Of a stretch of DNA of 64,000 bases, positions 17,377 to 26,396 are shown in pieces (positions within the stretch are counted from its first letter, which is position 1; each line of letters starts with the position of its first letter). Source of the DNA: Bradyrhizobium sp. NP1. GTDB lineage: Bacteria; Pseudomonadota; Alphaproteobacteria; Rhizobiales; Xanthobacteraceae. The stretch is from the NCBI RefSeq assembly GCF_030378205.1, contig NZ_CP127385.1:496001-560000 (forward strand). Reading direction: 5' to 3'. The position numbers were made by a program, and so were the translations under genes. The notes below the pieces were generated by a model. That model saw only the letters and a list, made by a program, of their open reading frames with translations, searched no databases and was not told the origin of the DNA.

Positions 17377-18636
17377 ATGACAACAACGGCGGTGGATACG
17401 CGTCGGTCGGTGGCATCGACGCGCTGGATACAGCTTGTGCTCGGTTTGATCGCCATGATGTCGATCTCCAGCCCGCAATATGTCTGGACGCTGTTCACCA
17501 AGCCGTTCCAGGACTCGATCGGCGTTCCGCTCTCGGCGATCCAGGTCACCTTCACCATCCTAATCGTGCTGCAGACCTGGTTGTCGCCGGTACAGGGCTA
17601 TCTCATCGACCGCTTCGGCCCGCGAATCCTGATCGCCGTCGGCTGCCTGCTGTCCGGTCTCGGCTGGGTCACCTCCGCTTACGTCAACAGTCTGATCGGC
17701 CTCTATCTCACCTATGGCCTGTTCTGCGGGATCGGAACCGGCATCGTCTATATCGGCATCATCGGGCTGATGGTGCGCTGGTTTCCGGATCGCCGCGGGC
17801 TTGCGACCGGCGTCGTCGCCGCCGGCTACGGCTTTGGCGCGATACTGACCACGTTCCCGATCGACACCATGATGAAGGACGCGGGCTATCAGCACACGCT
17901 GCTGGTGTTCGGCATCATCCTCGGGCTGATTGGAGCTGCGGCGGCGCTTGCCATGCGCATGCCGGGCGAGGGCGATACCTTGCCGGCCGCGCCGGCCACG
18001 GCCGTGCAGACCGGCACGCCGCCGGACCAGATGCTGCGCAACAGGATCTTCTGGCTGATGTTCGTCATGATGACCATGATGTCGACCGGCGGCCTCATGG
18101 TGATCTCGCAATTCGCGGCGTTCTCGCGCGACTTCGGCACCTCCAATGTCGTGGTGTTTGGTCTCGCCGCGCTGCCGCTCGCGCTCACGGTTGATCGGCT
18201 GACCAACGGACTGACGCGGCCGTTCTTCGGCTGGGTCTCGGACCGGATCGGCCGCGAGAACACCATGGGCATCGCGTTCCTGCTCGAGGCCGCTTCCGTC
18301 ACGATGATGGTGCTGTTCCGCGAGAACGCGCTCGCCTTCGTCATCCTGTCGGGCGTGGTGTTCTTCGGCTGGGGCGAGATCTTCTCGCTGTTCCCTTCGA
18401 CGCTGACCGATACCTTCGGCGAGAAATACGCCACCACCAATTACGGCTTTCTCTACATCGCGCAAGGCGTGGGATCGATCCTCGGCGGCCCGCTCGCCGC
18501 ACTGTTGCGCGAGCAGACCGGAAGCTGGATGCCGGTGTTCGCGATCATCATCGCGATGGACGCGCTGACCGGGCTTCTTGCGCTTGGCGTGCTCAAGCCG
18601 ATGCGGCACGCCTATATGGCCAAGCCCGGGCGCTGA
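17377..18636 (+). CDS. MFS transporter, oxalate/formate antiporter (OFA) family
   Basis: 419 residues with 12 predicted membrane helices. SISSPQYVWTLFTKPFQDSIGVPLSAIQ and the early RFGPRILIAVG loop are typical of the OxlT/OFA subfamily, whose best-known member exchanges oxalate for formate. The central cytoplasmic loop follows ALAMRMPGEGD, and the C-terminal half has RPFFGWVSDRIGRENTMG. It lies 125 bases downstream of the Crp/Fnr gene and convergent with the RND pump gene. The true substrate could be another carboxylate. Confidence 0.85.
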   Translation: MTTTAVDTRRSVASTRWIQLVLGLIAMMSISSPQYVWTLFTKPFQDSIGVPLSAIQVTFTILIVLQTWLSPVQGYLIDRFGPRILIAVGCLLSGLGWVTSAYVNSLIGLYLTYGLFCGIGTGIVYIGIIGLMVRWFPDRRGLATGVVAAGYGFGAILTTFPIDTMMKDAGYQHTLLVFGIILGLIGAAAALAMRMPGEGDTLPAAPATAVQTGTPPDQMLRNRIFWLMFVMMTMMSTGGLMVISQFAAFSRDFGTSNVVVFGLAALPLALTVDRLTNGLTRPFFGWVSDRIGRENTMGIAFLLEAASVTMMVLFRENALAFVILSGVVFFGWGEIFSLFPSTLTDTFGEKYATTNYGFLYIAQGVGSILGGPLAALLREQTGSWMPVFAIIIAMDALTGLLALGVLKPMRHAYMAKPGR

Positions 18637-18670
18637 CCCGCGGCCGCGAGGCGATCCGCGAACCGGTTCG

Positions 18671-21600
18671 CTATTCGGCGGCCGGCGCGATCGTCGATGC
18701 GGATTGGGCTGGCGGCGCCGGCGGCGGCTTGTGCTGGTCGTCGCCATGGTCGGCGCTCGAGACGATCAACCTTCGGCCGAGGTGCCAGATCAGCGAGCCG
18801 AGATCGTCCATCACCATGAACATCGCCGGCACGAACACCAGCGACAGGACGGTGGAGAACAGGAGCCCGCCGATCACGGCGAGCGCCATCGGTGAGCGGA
18901 ACTCGCCGCCTGCGCCAAACGCCAGCGCGCTCGGCATCATGCCGGCCACCATCGCCACCGTGGTCATCACGATCGGCCGCGCCCGCTTCTGGCCGGCGTC
19001 GATCATCGCTTCCTCGCGCGGCTTGCCGGCGCGGATGGATTCGATCGCGAATTCCACCAGCATGATCGCGTTCTTGGTGACGATGCCCATCAACATCAGG
19101 ATGCCGATCCACACCGGCGTGGTGAGCTGCTTGCCGGTGAGCAGCAGCGCGGCGATGGCGCCACCGATCGACAGCGGCAGCGAGAACAGGATGGTGATCG
19201 GCTGCAGGAACGTGCCGAACAGCAGCACCAGCACCGCATAGACCATCATCAGGCCGGCGGTGATCGCGGTGGCAAAGCCTTCCGACAATTCGTTGAGGCT
19301 CTCGGCGTCGCCCGACGGGCTCACCTTGACGCCCTTCGGCAGGCTCTTCATGACCGGCAAGTCGTAGATCTTCTTGGTGGCGTCGCCGAGCGCCGCCGAG
19401 CCGACGAGATCGGCGGCGACGGTCGCCTGCCGCTCGCGGTCGTAGCGGTTGATGCTGGTCGGCCCCTGGTCGAGCTTGATGTCGGCGATGACCGAGAGCG
19501 GCACGCCGCCCTTCTCGCCGTGCTCGCCGAGCGGCACCCGCAACTGCTCGAGCGTCTTCAGGTCGCTGCGCGCAGCGTCCTCGAGCTGGACCCGGATCGG
19601 CACCAGGCGGTCGCCGGCGTCGAACTTGGCGAGCGCGGGGCCGACGTCGCCGATGGTGGCGACGCGGATGGTCTGCGACAGGCTCTCGGTGGAGACGCCA
19701 AGTCGGGTCGCGAAATCGGCACGCGGCCGGATGCGCAGCTCAGGCCGGTCGAGCGAGACCTCCGAGATCACGTTGGAGATGGTCGGAATTCGCTTCATCT
19801 GGGTCGCGAGTTCGCTCGCGACGTTGTTGACGATGTTGCTGTCGGCGCCGGTAACGACCAGCGAGATCGCGCGCAGGCCATTCTCGTCAAGGAACCAGTA
19901 GCGGATGTCGGGAACGTCCTCGAGCTCCTTGCTGACCTCGAGCTCGAGCTGGCGCTGGGTGATCTTGCGTTCGGCCTTCGGCGTGTAGTTGATGATCAGC
20001 GCGGCGCGGCGAACCTCCTGCGTTCCCGGCGGCACGCGGCCGCCGTCGACGAATATGCTCTTCACCTCCGGCCGCTTGCGCAGCCGCGCCACGATATCCT
20101 CCGTGACCTTCTCGGTCTGGGCGAGCTGCGAGCCCGGCGGCAGCTCCATCGCGAGCAGCGAGCGCGCGGTGTCCTGCGCCGGCAGGAAGCCCTGCGGCAA
20201 CAGCTTGATGCTCCAGATCGAGGCGGCAAAGATGGCGAGGCCGATCAGGACCGTGATGAAGTGATGGTGCACCGACCAGGTGACGAGCTTCGTATAGGCC
20301 CTCAGCAGGCGGCCGGGCTGCGGCTCGTCGTGCGGATGATCCTTCATGAAATAGGCGGCGAGCATCGGCGTGACGAAGCGCGCGGCGAGCAACGAGAAGA
20401 ACACCTGCACCGAAACCGTGATGCCGAACTGCTTGAAGAACTGCCCGGCGATGCCCGACATGAAGCTCGCGGGCGCGAAGATCGCGATGATCGTGAGCGA
20501 GATCGCGATCACGGCAAGCCCGATCTCGTCAGCCGCCTCAAGCGCGGCGCGGTAGGGCGACTTGCCCATCCGCATGTGACGGACGATGTTCTCGATCTCG
20601 ACGATGGCGTCGTCGACCAGGATGCCGGTCGACAGGGTGATCGCGAGGAACGAGACGAGGTTGAGCGAGAATCCCAGGATGTCCATCATCCAGAACGCCG
20701 GGAAGATCGACAGCGGCAGCGAGATCGCGGCGATGATGGTGGCGCGGATGTCGCGCAGGAACAGAAGCACGATGACGACGGCGAGGAAGGCGCCCTCGAA
20801 CAGGGTCGAGATCGCGGCTTCGTAGTTGCCCTTGGTGAAGTCGACCGAGGTGTCGATCAGCTTCAGGTCGACGTCGGGATAGGCGGCCTTCAGCGCGTCG
20901 ATGCGCTTCTGCACGAGGCCCGCCACCACCACGTCGGAGGCGCCCTTGGAGCGCTTGATGCCGAGCGCGACCACCGGCTCGCCGTTGAAGCGGGCGAAGG
21001 TGCGACGGTCGGCGATGGTATCGGTGACGGTGCCGAGGTCGTCGAGGCGAACCTCGCCGCCGCCGAACAGCGCGATCATGGTGCCGGCGAGATCGTTCAG
21101 CGTCTTGGCGCCGGCCAGCGTGCGGATCGCCTGGTCGTTCTTGCCGATCTCGGCGCGGCCGCCGGCGAGGTCGACATTGGTGCCGCGCAGGCTCTGGCTG
21201 ACATTGACGGCGGTCAGCCCCGCGGCCTGCAGCCGATCGGGATCGAGCGACACCAGGATTTCGCGCTCGACACCGCCGATGCGCTCGACCTGCGCCACGC
21301 CGCGCACGCCCTGCAGCGCGCGCTTGACGACGTCGTCGACGAAATAAGAGAGCTGCTCGGGCGTCTTGCCCGGCGAGATCGCCGCATAGGTCACGATCGG
21401 CAGGCCGATGACGTCGACACGCTGGATCAGCGGCTCGTTGACGTTCTGCGGCAGGTTGGCGCGCACACGGGTGACCGCGTCCTTGACGTCATTGAGCGCG
21501 CGGTCGGTGTTGGTCTCCAGCGCGAACTGGATCGTGGTCACCGACAGGCCGTCGGTGATCGAGGAGGAAATATGCCTTACGCCCTCGACGCCGGAGACGC

Positions 21601-21814
21601 CGTCTTCGATCGTCTTGGTGACCTGGGATTCAAGCTCGGATGGCGCCGCGCCGAACTGCGAGACGGCAACCGAGATCACCGGGATGTCGGCCGAGGGCAG
21701 CCGCGTCACCGCGAGCTTGGTGAAGGAGACCCAGCCCAGCACCAGAAGGATGATCGAGAAGACGACCGACGGGAGCGGGTTGCGGATCGACCATGCCGAA
21801 ATATTGAGCGCCAT
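18671..21814 (-). CDS. RND efflux transporter permease, HAE1/AcrB family
   Basis: 1047 residues, the standard RND length, with two repeated halves of six helices each plus large periplasmic loops. The start (MALNISAWSIRNPLPSVVFSIILLVLGW) is the first RND helix. The proton-relay acidic pair is in STGILVDDAIVEIENIVRHMR, and the second half carries LMGIVTKNAIMLVEFAIE. It would export hydrophobic compounds together with the adaptor encoded upstream. The adaptor stop and the permease start overlap by one base (TGATG at 21812-21816), so the two are translationally coupled. No outer-membrane factor gene is adjacent. Confidence 0.93.
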   Translation of the reverse strand: MALNISAWSIRNPLPSVVFSIILLVLGWVSFTKLAVTRLPSADIPVISVAVSQFGAAPSELESQVTKTIEDGVSGVEGVRHISSSITDGLSVTTIQFALETNTDRALNDVKDAVTRVRANLPQNVNEPLIQRVDVIGLPIVTYAAISPGKTPEQLSYFVDDVVKRALQGVRGVAQVERIGGVEREILVSLDPDRLQAAGLTAVNVSQSLRGTNVDLAGGRAEIGKNDQAIRTLAGAKTLNDLAGTMIALFGGGEVRLDDLGTVTDTIADRRTFARFNGEPVVALGIKRSKGASDVVVAGLVQKRIDALKAAYPDVDLKLIDTSVDFTKGNYEAAISTLFEGAFLAVVIVLLFLRDIRATIIAAISLPLSIFPAFWMMDILGFSLNLVSFLAITLSTGILVDDAIVEIENIVRHMRMGKSPYRAALEAADEIGLAVIAISLTIIAIFAPASFMSGIAGQFFKQFGITVSVQVFFSLLAARFVTPMLAAYFMKDHPHDEPQPGRLLRAYTKLVTWSVHHHFITVLIGLAIFAASIWSIKLLPQGFLPAQDTARSLLAMELPPGSQLAQTEKVTEDIVARLRKRPEVKSIFVDGGRVPPGTQEVRRAALIINYTPKAERKITQRQLELEVSKELEDVPDIRYWFLDENGLRAISLVVTGADSNIVNNVASELATQMKRIPTISNVISEVSLDRPELRIRPRADFATRLGVSTESLSQTIRVATIGDVGPALAKFDAGDRLVPIRVQLEDAARSDLKTLEQLRVPLGEHGEKGGVPLSVIADIKLDQGPTSINRYDRERQATVAADLVGSAALGDATKKIYDLPVMKSLPKGVKVSPSGDAESLNELSEGFATAITAGLMMVYAVLVLLFGTFLQPITILFSLPLSIGGAIAALLLTGKQLTTPVWIGILMLMGIVTKNAIMLVEFAIESIRAGKPREEAMIDAGQKRARPIVMTTVAMVAGMMPSALAFGAGGEFRSPMALAVIGGLLFSTVLSLVFVPAMFMVMDDLGSLIWHLGRRLIVSSADHGDDQHKPPPAPPAQSASTIAPAAE

Positions 21815-22716
21815 CAGCGTACCCGTCGATCGATTTCATCGGCGAACACCGTCTTGATCTGGTCGCCGTCATGCAGCGAAGAGCCGGCGTCGGCCACGAC
21901 GACTTCGCCGACTTCCAGACCTTCGAGGATTTCGATGTTGGTGTCAGACACCAGCCCGACCCGCACCCGTCGCGTCTCGACGGTGTTGCCCTTCACCACC
22001 TGCACCGTGAGATGGTCGATCGCGGTGCGCGGCACCGCGACGCCGCAAGAGCGCTTGGCGTCGATATTGGCGCGGGCGAACATGCCGACCTTCAGCGAGG
22101 GATTGTTGGTCAGCGAGATCCTGACATGGCCGAGCTGCGTGGTGCGGTCGATCTGCGGCGAGACCACGCGGACCCGGCCGACCAGGTCCGGCGCGTTGTC
22201 GCGGCTGACGCGCGCCGTCGCGCCGGGGTTCAGCTTGAGCATGTGCGCCGCCGGCACCTCGGCGTCGAGCTCGATTTCGTTGTTGATCGCGATCCGGAAC
22301 ATCGGTCCGGCCTGCGGCGAGGCGGGCGCTCCGACGATGGTCTTGACCTCGGTGACGAGGCCAGCGGCGGGCGCGCGCAGCGAGACCGGCGCGTTGGGCC
22401 GCTGTGGTGGCGGGCTCAGCCGCGCCATTTCCTGGTTGTCGGTGACGGTGTCGCCTTCGCGGACGAACAGGTCGGTGACCCGGGAGCCCTCCTGATCGGC
22501 CCCGACCACGGCCTCGCGGCGCGGCACGATGAAGCCGGTCACCCGCACCAGGTCGGAAAAACAGGCATTGGTCGATTTGGTGACGACCACCTGGGCCTGG
22601 CCCGACGTATCCTTTTCCTCGGGGCGCGGGCGATGCTCGAGCCACCAGAGGCCCGCCGCAACGGCAAGGAAGAACGCCACGCCCCCCGCAGGCTTGAGGT
22701 ATCCGGAGAAGTTCAT
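21814..22716 (-). CDS. RND efflux periplasmic adaptor subunit (HlyD/AcrA-like)
   Basis: About 300 residues. An N-terminal membrane anchor (PAGGVAFFLAVAAGLWWLEHRP) is followed by the lipoyl hairpin (VTDLFVREGDTVTDNQEMARL) and adaptor barrel domains ending IEILEGLEVGEVVVADAGSSLHDGDQIKTVF. It forms the periplasmic bridge of the RND pump at 18671-21814. I chose the ATG at 22716 (MNFSGYLKPAGG); a TTG at 22743 would add nine residues but has no obvious ribosome-binding site. The orphan adaptor at 9975-10868 is its paralogue. Confidence 0.9.
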   Translation of the reverse strand: MNFSGYLKPAGGVAFFLAVAAGLWWLEHRPRPEEKDTSGQAQVVVTKSTNACFSDLVRVTGFIVPRREAVVGADQEGSRVTDLFVREGDTVTDNQEMARLSPPPQRPNAPVSLRAPAAGLVTEVKTIVGAPASPQAGPMFRIAINNEIELDAEVPAAHMLKLNPGATARVSRDNAPDLVGRVRVVSPQIDRTTQLGHVRISLTNNPSLKVGMFARANIDAKRSCGVAVPRTAIDHLTVQVVKGNTVETRRVRVGLVSDTNIEILEGLEVGEVVVADAGSSLHDGDQIKTVFADEIDRRVR

Positions 22717-22876
22717 CGCCCGATCAACCAAGACCTTCCACAACAGGAAACAGGGACGTGGCGGCCCGCATTGATGCGGCGCGCATGGTCCCCGAAATGA
22801 ACGAACGTCCCGCAGGCGAGCGGGACGCGTGATCGCGACGATACTTTACCCTGCGTCACGGCCGTCACAAGCGTGT

Positions 22877-23533
22877 TTACTTGGACGCGGTCGCCTTGTT
22901 TTCCATGTTCACCACCTGCACGCGGCGGTTCGCCTCCGCCATCGGCTGGCTCGGATCCTTCAGTTTGGTTTTGCCATATCCGACGGTGACGAGGTCGGGC
23001 GAAGCGATGTGGAAATTGTCCACCAGGTAGCGCTTGACTGCGTCGGCGCGCCGCTCCGACAGATCCTGGTTGTAGTTGTCGCTGCCGGCGGCATCGGTAT
23101 GGCCGGCGACGATGAACGTCGAGCCTTTCAGGTCGGGATTGGTCAGCGCCCGTCCCAGCGCCTGCACCGAACGAACTGATTTCTGGCTGATATTGGCCGA
23201 GTTGTAGTCGAAGGTGATTTCCAGGTCGATATTCGGCTTGGCCTTGGCGATGGTGGCGATTTCCTCGCGCTCCGACGTCGTCAGCGAGCGCGTGGCGCGG
23301 CCGCGGATCGAGCTGACGAACTGGGTCTCGGCGGCGCTCGGCGCGGGGTCGGATTGCGGTCCAACCGACAGCCCGCGGGTCAGCGGCTTCTTGGCCGGCG
23401 CCAGCGCCTTGATGATCTGGTCCTCGGTGACGTCGTCGGCGGCCACGGCCCTGGTCATGCCAAACGACAAGGTCGCACCGAGCATCACGATCGACACAAT
23501 CGCGGTGAGAGTTGTCCCAGACATTCGTGACAT
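22877..23533 (-). CDS. OmpA-family outer-membrane/peptidoglycan-binding protein
   Basis: 218 residues with a signal peptide (LTAIVSIVMLGATLSFGMTRAVAAD). The C-terminal half is an OmpA-like domain: ITFDYNSANISQKSVRSVQALGRAL, then GHTDAAGSDNYNQDLSERRADAVKRYL and VGYGKTKLKDPSQPMAEANRRVQVV, including the TD...LS.RRA peptidoglycan-binding signature. It probably tethers the envelope to the cell wall. Start MSRMSGTT at 23533 has a strong AGGAGGG ribosome-binding site; the frame extends to 23797 without support. A perfect 8-base hairpin (CGTCCCGC/GCGGGACG, 22806-22827) sits just downstream of its stop. Confidence 0.9.
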   Translation of the reverse strand: MSRMSGTTLTAIVSIVMLGATLSFGMTRAVAADDVTEDQIIKALAPAKKPLTRGLSVGPQSDPAPSAAETQFVSSIRGRATRSLTTSEREEIATIAKAKPNIDLEITFDYNSANISQKSVRSVQALGRALTNPDLKGSTFIVAGHTDAAGSDNYNQDLSERRADAVKRYLVDNFHIASPDLVTVGYGKTKLKDPSQPMAEANRRVQVVNMENKATASK

Positions 23534-23687
23534 TGCCAGTCCCTCCTGCGCTGCCCCGCGCGTTGAAAAAAATGATCCAAAAAGCCGCGACCGGTGCCGA
23601 CACCGGAGCCCATTTCGCGATGTCACTCTATTTGTCTGCGGCGTCCGCTGCTGGTTCGACGGGCAGGGCGCCGACGGCCTAAAAAAC

Positions 23688-25202
23688 TCAACGGACCCCG
23701 TAACTTTCGAACTCCTGGACGATATTCGGGTCCATGGCCTTGGCGTTGGCAATATCCAGATTGCCTTCGGAAACCGAGCCGTTGCGCTGCTTGGCAAGGC
23801 CGCGTCCGTACAGGGAGGAGGTCAGCCGCGGGTTGATCTTCAGCGCCGCGTCGAAATCAGTGATGGCGTTCTTGGTCATGCCCGCCTTCAGGTTGACCAG
23901 GCCGCGGCTGTCCAGCGCATCGACGAAGTTCGGCCGCAGCCGCAGCGCCTCGTTGCAATCCTTCAGCGCCGCCTGCAGGTCACCGGTCACGGTCCTGACC
24001 CAGCAGCGGTTGTTGAGCGCCTCGACGTCGCGCGGGTTGATCCGCAGCGTGTCGTCGAAATCCTTCATCGCGAGGGTATACGCGCCCTTGCTGGCATAGA
24101 CCTGGCCGCGTCGGTAGAGCGCGCTGACGTCGTCGGGATTTTCGCTGATCTTGGCGGTCAGGCTCTTGATGGTCGGATCATCCGCGAGCGCGGGCGCGCT
24201 GGCGGGAGGCGTGGGGGCATTGCCGCTATTGCTCGGCGGCGGCTGGACCGGCGGCACGGCTGCCTCGACCTGCGGTTTCGGCTGCGTGACGTCGGCCGGC
24301 GGCTTGGACGGCGCCGCGTCGGCCGGCGGCTTGGCAGGCGTCGCCGCGGTCTGGGGCGGCAGAGCCGGAGGTTGCGGAGGCGCCGGGGGCCGCGGCGGGT
24401 CAGCCTGCGGAGAGTTGCTGGCGACGGTCGGTCCCGGGCGGGAACCGCCGGAACCGGGGATGAAGGAGAAATCCTCCGCCAGCGAAGAGGAAATCCACGG
24501 CACCTGCTCGCTGCGCGAGGCGCGGGTGACGCCGACCCGGGTGCGGTTGAGCGTCTCTTCCGCCATCAGATCGGGTACGCGGATTTCCTTGAGCAGCTCC
24601 TGCACGAACAGGCTGTGGTCGCCGCCATTGTCGGAGATCACCGACGACAGCGCCGCCGAATACATCACCAGCGTTCCGTTGGGTGCAATGACGGGCGCAA
24701 GCCCTGCGGAGAAGCTGCGGAAGCGCCGCTCGAACGGATTACGCCTGGAGGCGTCGATCAGCGCGATCTTGACGCCGGCGCCACGGTTGTTGATCTCGCC
24801 CAGGACCGCCTCGAGGCTGAAGCCGTCGCGGCGGACATCCGCCTCGGTCCAGATCTGCGCATCGACCGGGATCAGGTAGCTCTGCCGGCTCGACTGCACG
24901 CCGAAGCCGGAAAAAAAGATCAGGGCGACCGAGCCCGGCTTGATCTTGCCGTACAGGCGATCGAAGGCGCGGCGCATCCCGTCGCCCGTGAGGTTCTCGC
25001 CGATCTCGACAGTGAAGCCGTCGCGCTTGAGCTCGTCGGCGACGTCGCGGGCGTCGTTGATCGGCTCCTTCAACGGGGTGTCCGCGTCGGGATATTTTGC
25101 ATTGCCGATGACGAGCGCATAGCGGTCCCCGGCTGCCTGGGACGGGATGGTCGGGGTAATCGCGAAAATCAGCGTAAGGAGCAGTGCAAGGCGAGTTTTC
25201 AT
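23688..25202 (-). CDS. Caspase-family protein with TPR repeats, catalytic dyad lost
   Basis: 504 residues: a signal peptide (LALLLTLIFAITPTIPSQAAG), a caspase-like domain (about 25-245), a proline/alanine-rich linker (about 255-345: PPRPPAPPQPPALPPQ...), then at least three TPR units (DVSALYRRGQVYASKGAYTLAMKDFDDTL, DVEALNNRCWVRTVTGDLQAALKDCNEAL, FVDALDSRGLVNLKAGMTKNAITDFDAAL). The caspase motifs read FFSGFGVQ (Phe about 100 replaces the catalytic His) and DASRRNP (Ser about 152 replaces Cys), the same kind of loss as at 8683-9534. It probably acts as a periplasmic scaffold rather than a protease. The upstream region 25203-25583 separates it from the lactonase gene. Confidence 0.87.
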   Translation of the reverse strand: MKTRLALLLTLIFAITPTIPSQAAGDRYALVIGNAKYPDADTPLKEPINDARDVADELKRDGFTVEIGENLTGDGMRRAFDRLYGKIKPGSVALIFFSGFGVQSSRQSYLIPVDAQIWTEADVRRDGFSLEAVLGEINNRGAGVKIALIDASRRNPFERRFRSFSAGLAPVIAPNGTLVMYSAALSSVISDNGGDHSLFVQELLKEIRVPDLMAEETLNRTRVGVTRASRSEQVPWISSSLAEDFSFIPGSGGSRPGPTVASNSPQADPPRPPAPPQPPALPPQTAATPAKPPADAAPSKPPADVTQPKPQVEAAVPPVQPPPSNSGNAPTPPASAPALADDPTIKSLTAKISENPDDVSALYRRGQVYASKGAYTLAMKDFDDTLRINPRDVEALNNRCWVRTVTGDLQAALKDCNEALRLRPNFVDALDSRGLVNLKAGMTKNAITDFDAALKINPRLTSSLYGRGLAKQRNGSVSEGNLDIANAKAMDPNIVQEFESYGVR

Positions 25203-25583
25203 ACCACGGCTATCCAGCAGCCCAACAGGCGCCGAAACCAGCTCGCGCCGCGGCGACCTTACTCTAGCGGAACGGCATTATCAAACCGGCCTCCGGCACC
25301 GTCAACCGCTCGCGAAGTCGTTGTTATCGCGACAATTAACCGCGATGTGACACGCCTGTTGCGGGAATAAAAGGAGGCCGGACAGCCGCGTCGGACGCGG
25401 CCGCGCGCGCCACCTTTTCGCGGCCGCAGCAGCGACCATCCGCGAGCCGCCGTCATGCGATTGTTCCCTCGCGTCCTCGCTGCCGTCTGTCGGGCCGGCC
25501 GCTCGCCGCGCGCGGTTTGACGTCCGCCCGTTGCGGTGGCTTGGTGCCGGGCTGCCGACGCCAACAGGACAACGGTGACGACG
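25203..25583. other. Intergenic region between divergent genes, 381 bases
   Basis: No gene is supported here. It holds an inverted repeat ATCGCG-N9-CGCGAT (25326-25346) close to the caspase-TPR gene, and otherwise GC-rich sequence. It should contain the promoters of the TPR-caspase gene (leftwards) and the lactonase gene (rightwards), but I cannot place them with confidence. Confidence 0.4.
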
Positions 25584-26390
25584 ATGGGAAACGCCTACGA
25601 AATCTATGCCATCCGCTACGCGACGATGTCGCCGCGGACGCCGCATCTGAACTTTCTGGTGCCCGATCCGCACGAGACCACGGCGCAGGATCTCGACTAT
25701 TTCGTCTGGCTGATCCGCGGAGGCGGCCGCGACATCCTGGTCGACACCGGCTTCACCGCGGAGGAGGCGGCGAGGCGTGCGCGCAAGCTGACGCTTGACC
25801 CGATCGAGGCGCTGGAGCGCTTCGGCGTCGCTGCCGGCAGCATTCGCGATATCGTGGTCACGCATCTGCACTACGACCACGCCGGCAATCTCGACCGCTT
25901 CCCCAACGCGCGCTTTCACCTGCAGGATCGCGAGATGAGCTATGCGACCGGCCGCTGCATGTGCAATGGCGTGCTGCGCCATCCGTTCTCGGTCGAGCAC
26001 GTCACCCAGATGGTGTGTCACGTCTATAGCGAGCGCGTCACCTTCCATTCCGGCGACGGCGAGGTCGCGCCCGGCGTTACCTTGCACCGGGTCGGCGGCC
26101 ATTCCGATGGTTTGCAGGTGGTGCGGGTCGAGACGGCGCGGGGGCCCGTGGTGCTTGCGTCCGACGCGGCGCACTACTACGCGAACCTGCACAAGAAGAG
26201 CCCGTTCCCCATCGTCTACAATGTCGGCGACATGGCGCAGGGCTGGGAGATCGTCGAGCGGCTCGCCGGCCATCCCGACCGCTTCATCCCCGGCCACGAC
26301 CCGATCGTGAGCGAGATCTATCCGCGCGCGAGCGACAAGGTCGATGCCTTCGCGCTGCATCTGGCGCCGTCGCGCTCGTTCGCGAAATAA
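25584..26390 (+). CDS. MBL-fold N-acyl-homoserine-lactonase-family hydrolase
   Basis: 268 residues. A metallo-beta-lactamase fold with the di-zinc motif THLHYDHAGN at about residue 93, an upstream LVDTGFT, and a later GGHSDG and HD ligand (FIPGHDPI). Length and motif spacing match the AttM/AHL-lactonase group that opens acyl-homoserine lactones, but members also hydrolyse other lactones. The start at 25584 (MGNAYEIYAIRYATMSPRT) is preferred; the frame extends to 25536. It converges on the dehydroshikimate dehydratase gene with 6 bases between the stops. If it acts on lactones it could serve quorum quenching or the quinate-derived pathway. Confidence 0.85.
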   Translation: MGNAYEIYAIRYATMSPRTPHLNFLVPDPHETTAQDLDYFVWLIRGGGRDILVDTGFTAEEAARRARKLTLDPIEALERFGVAAGSIRDIVVTHLHYDHAGNLDRFPNARFHLQDREMSYATGRCMCNGVLRHPFSVEHVTQMVCHVYSERVTFHSGDGEVAPGVTLHRVGGHSDGLQVVRVETARGPVVLASDAAHYYANLHKKSPFPIVYNVGDMAQGWEIVERLAGHPDRFIPGHDPIVSEIYPRASDKVDAFALHLAPSRSFAK

Positions 26391-26396
26391 CCGCGG

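Noticed and set aside
19520-22495. Rightward open frame of 991 codons
   Set aside because: Antisense shadow of the RND pump and adaptor genes, typical of high-GC codon bias; no domains.
22806-22827. Hairpin CGTCCCGC/GCGGGACG as an intrinsic terminator of the OmpA gene
   Set aside because: It lies 50-70 bases beyond the stop codon of a leftward gene, but no T-run follows on that strand, so terminator function is not supported.
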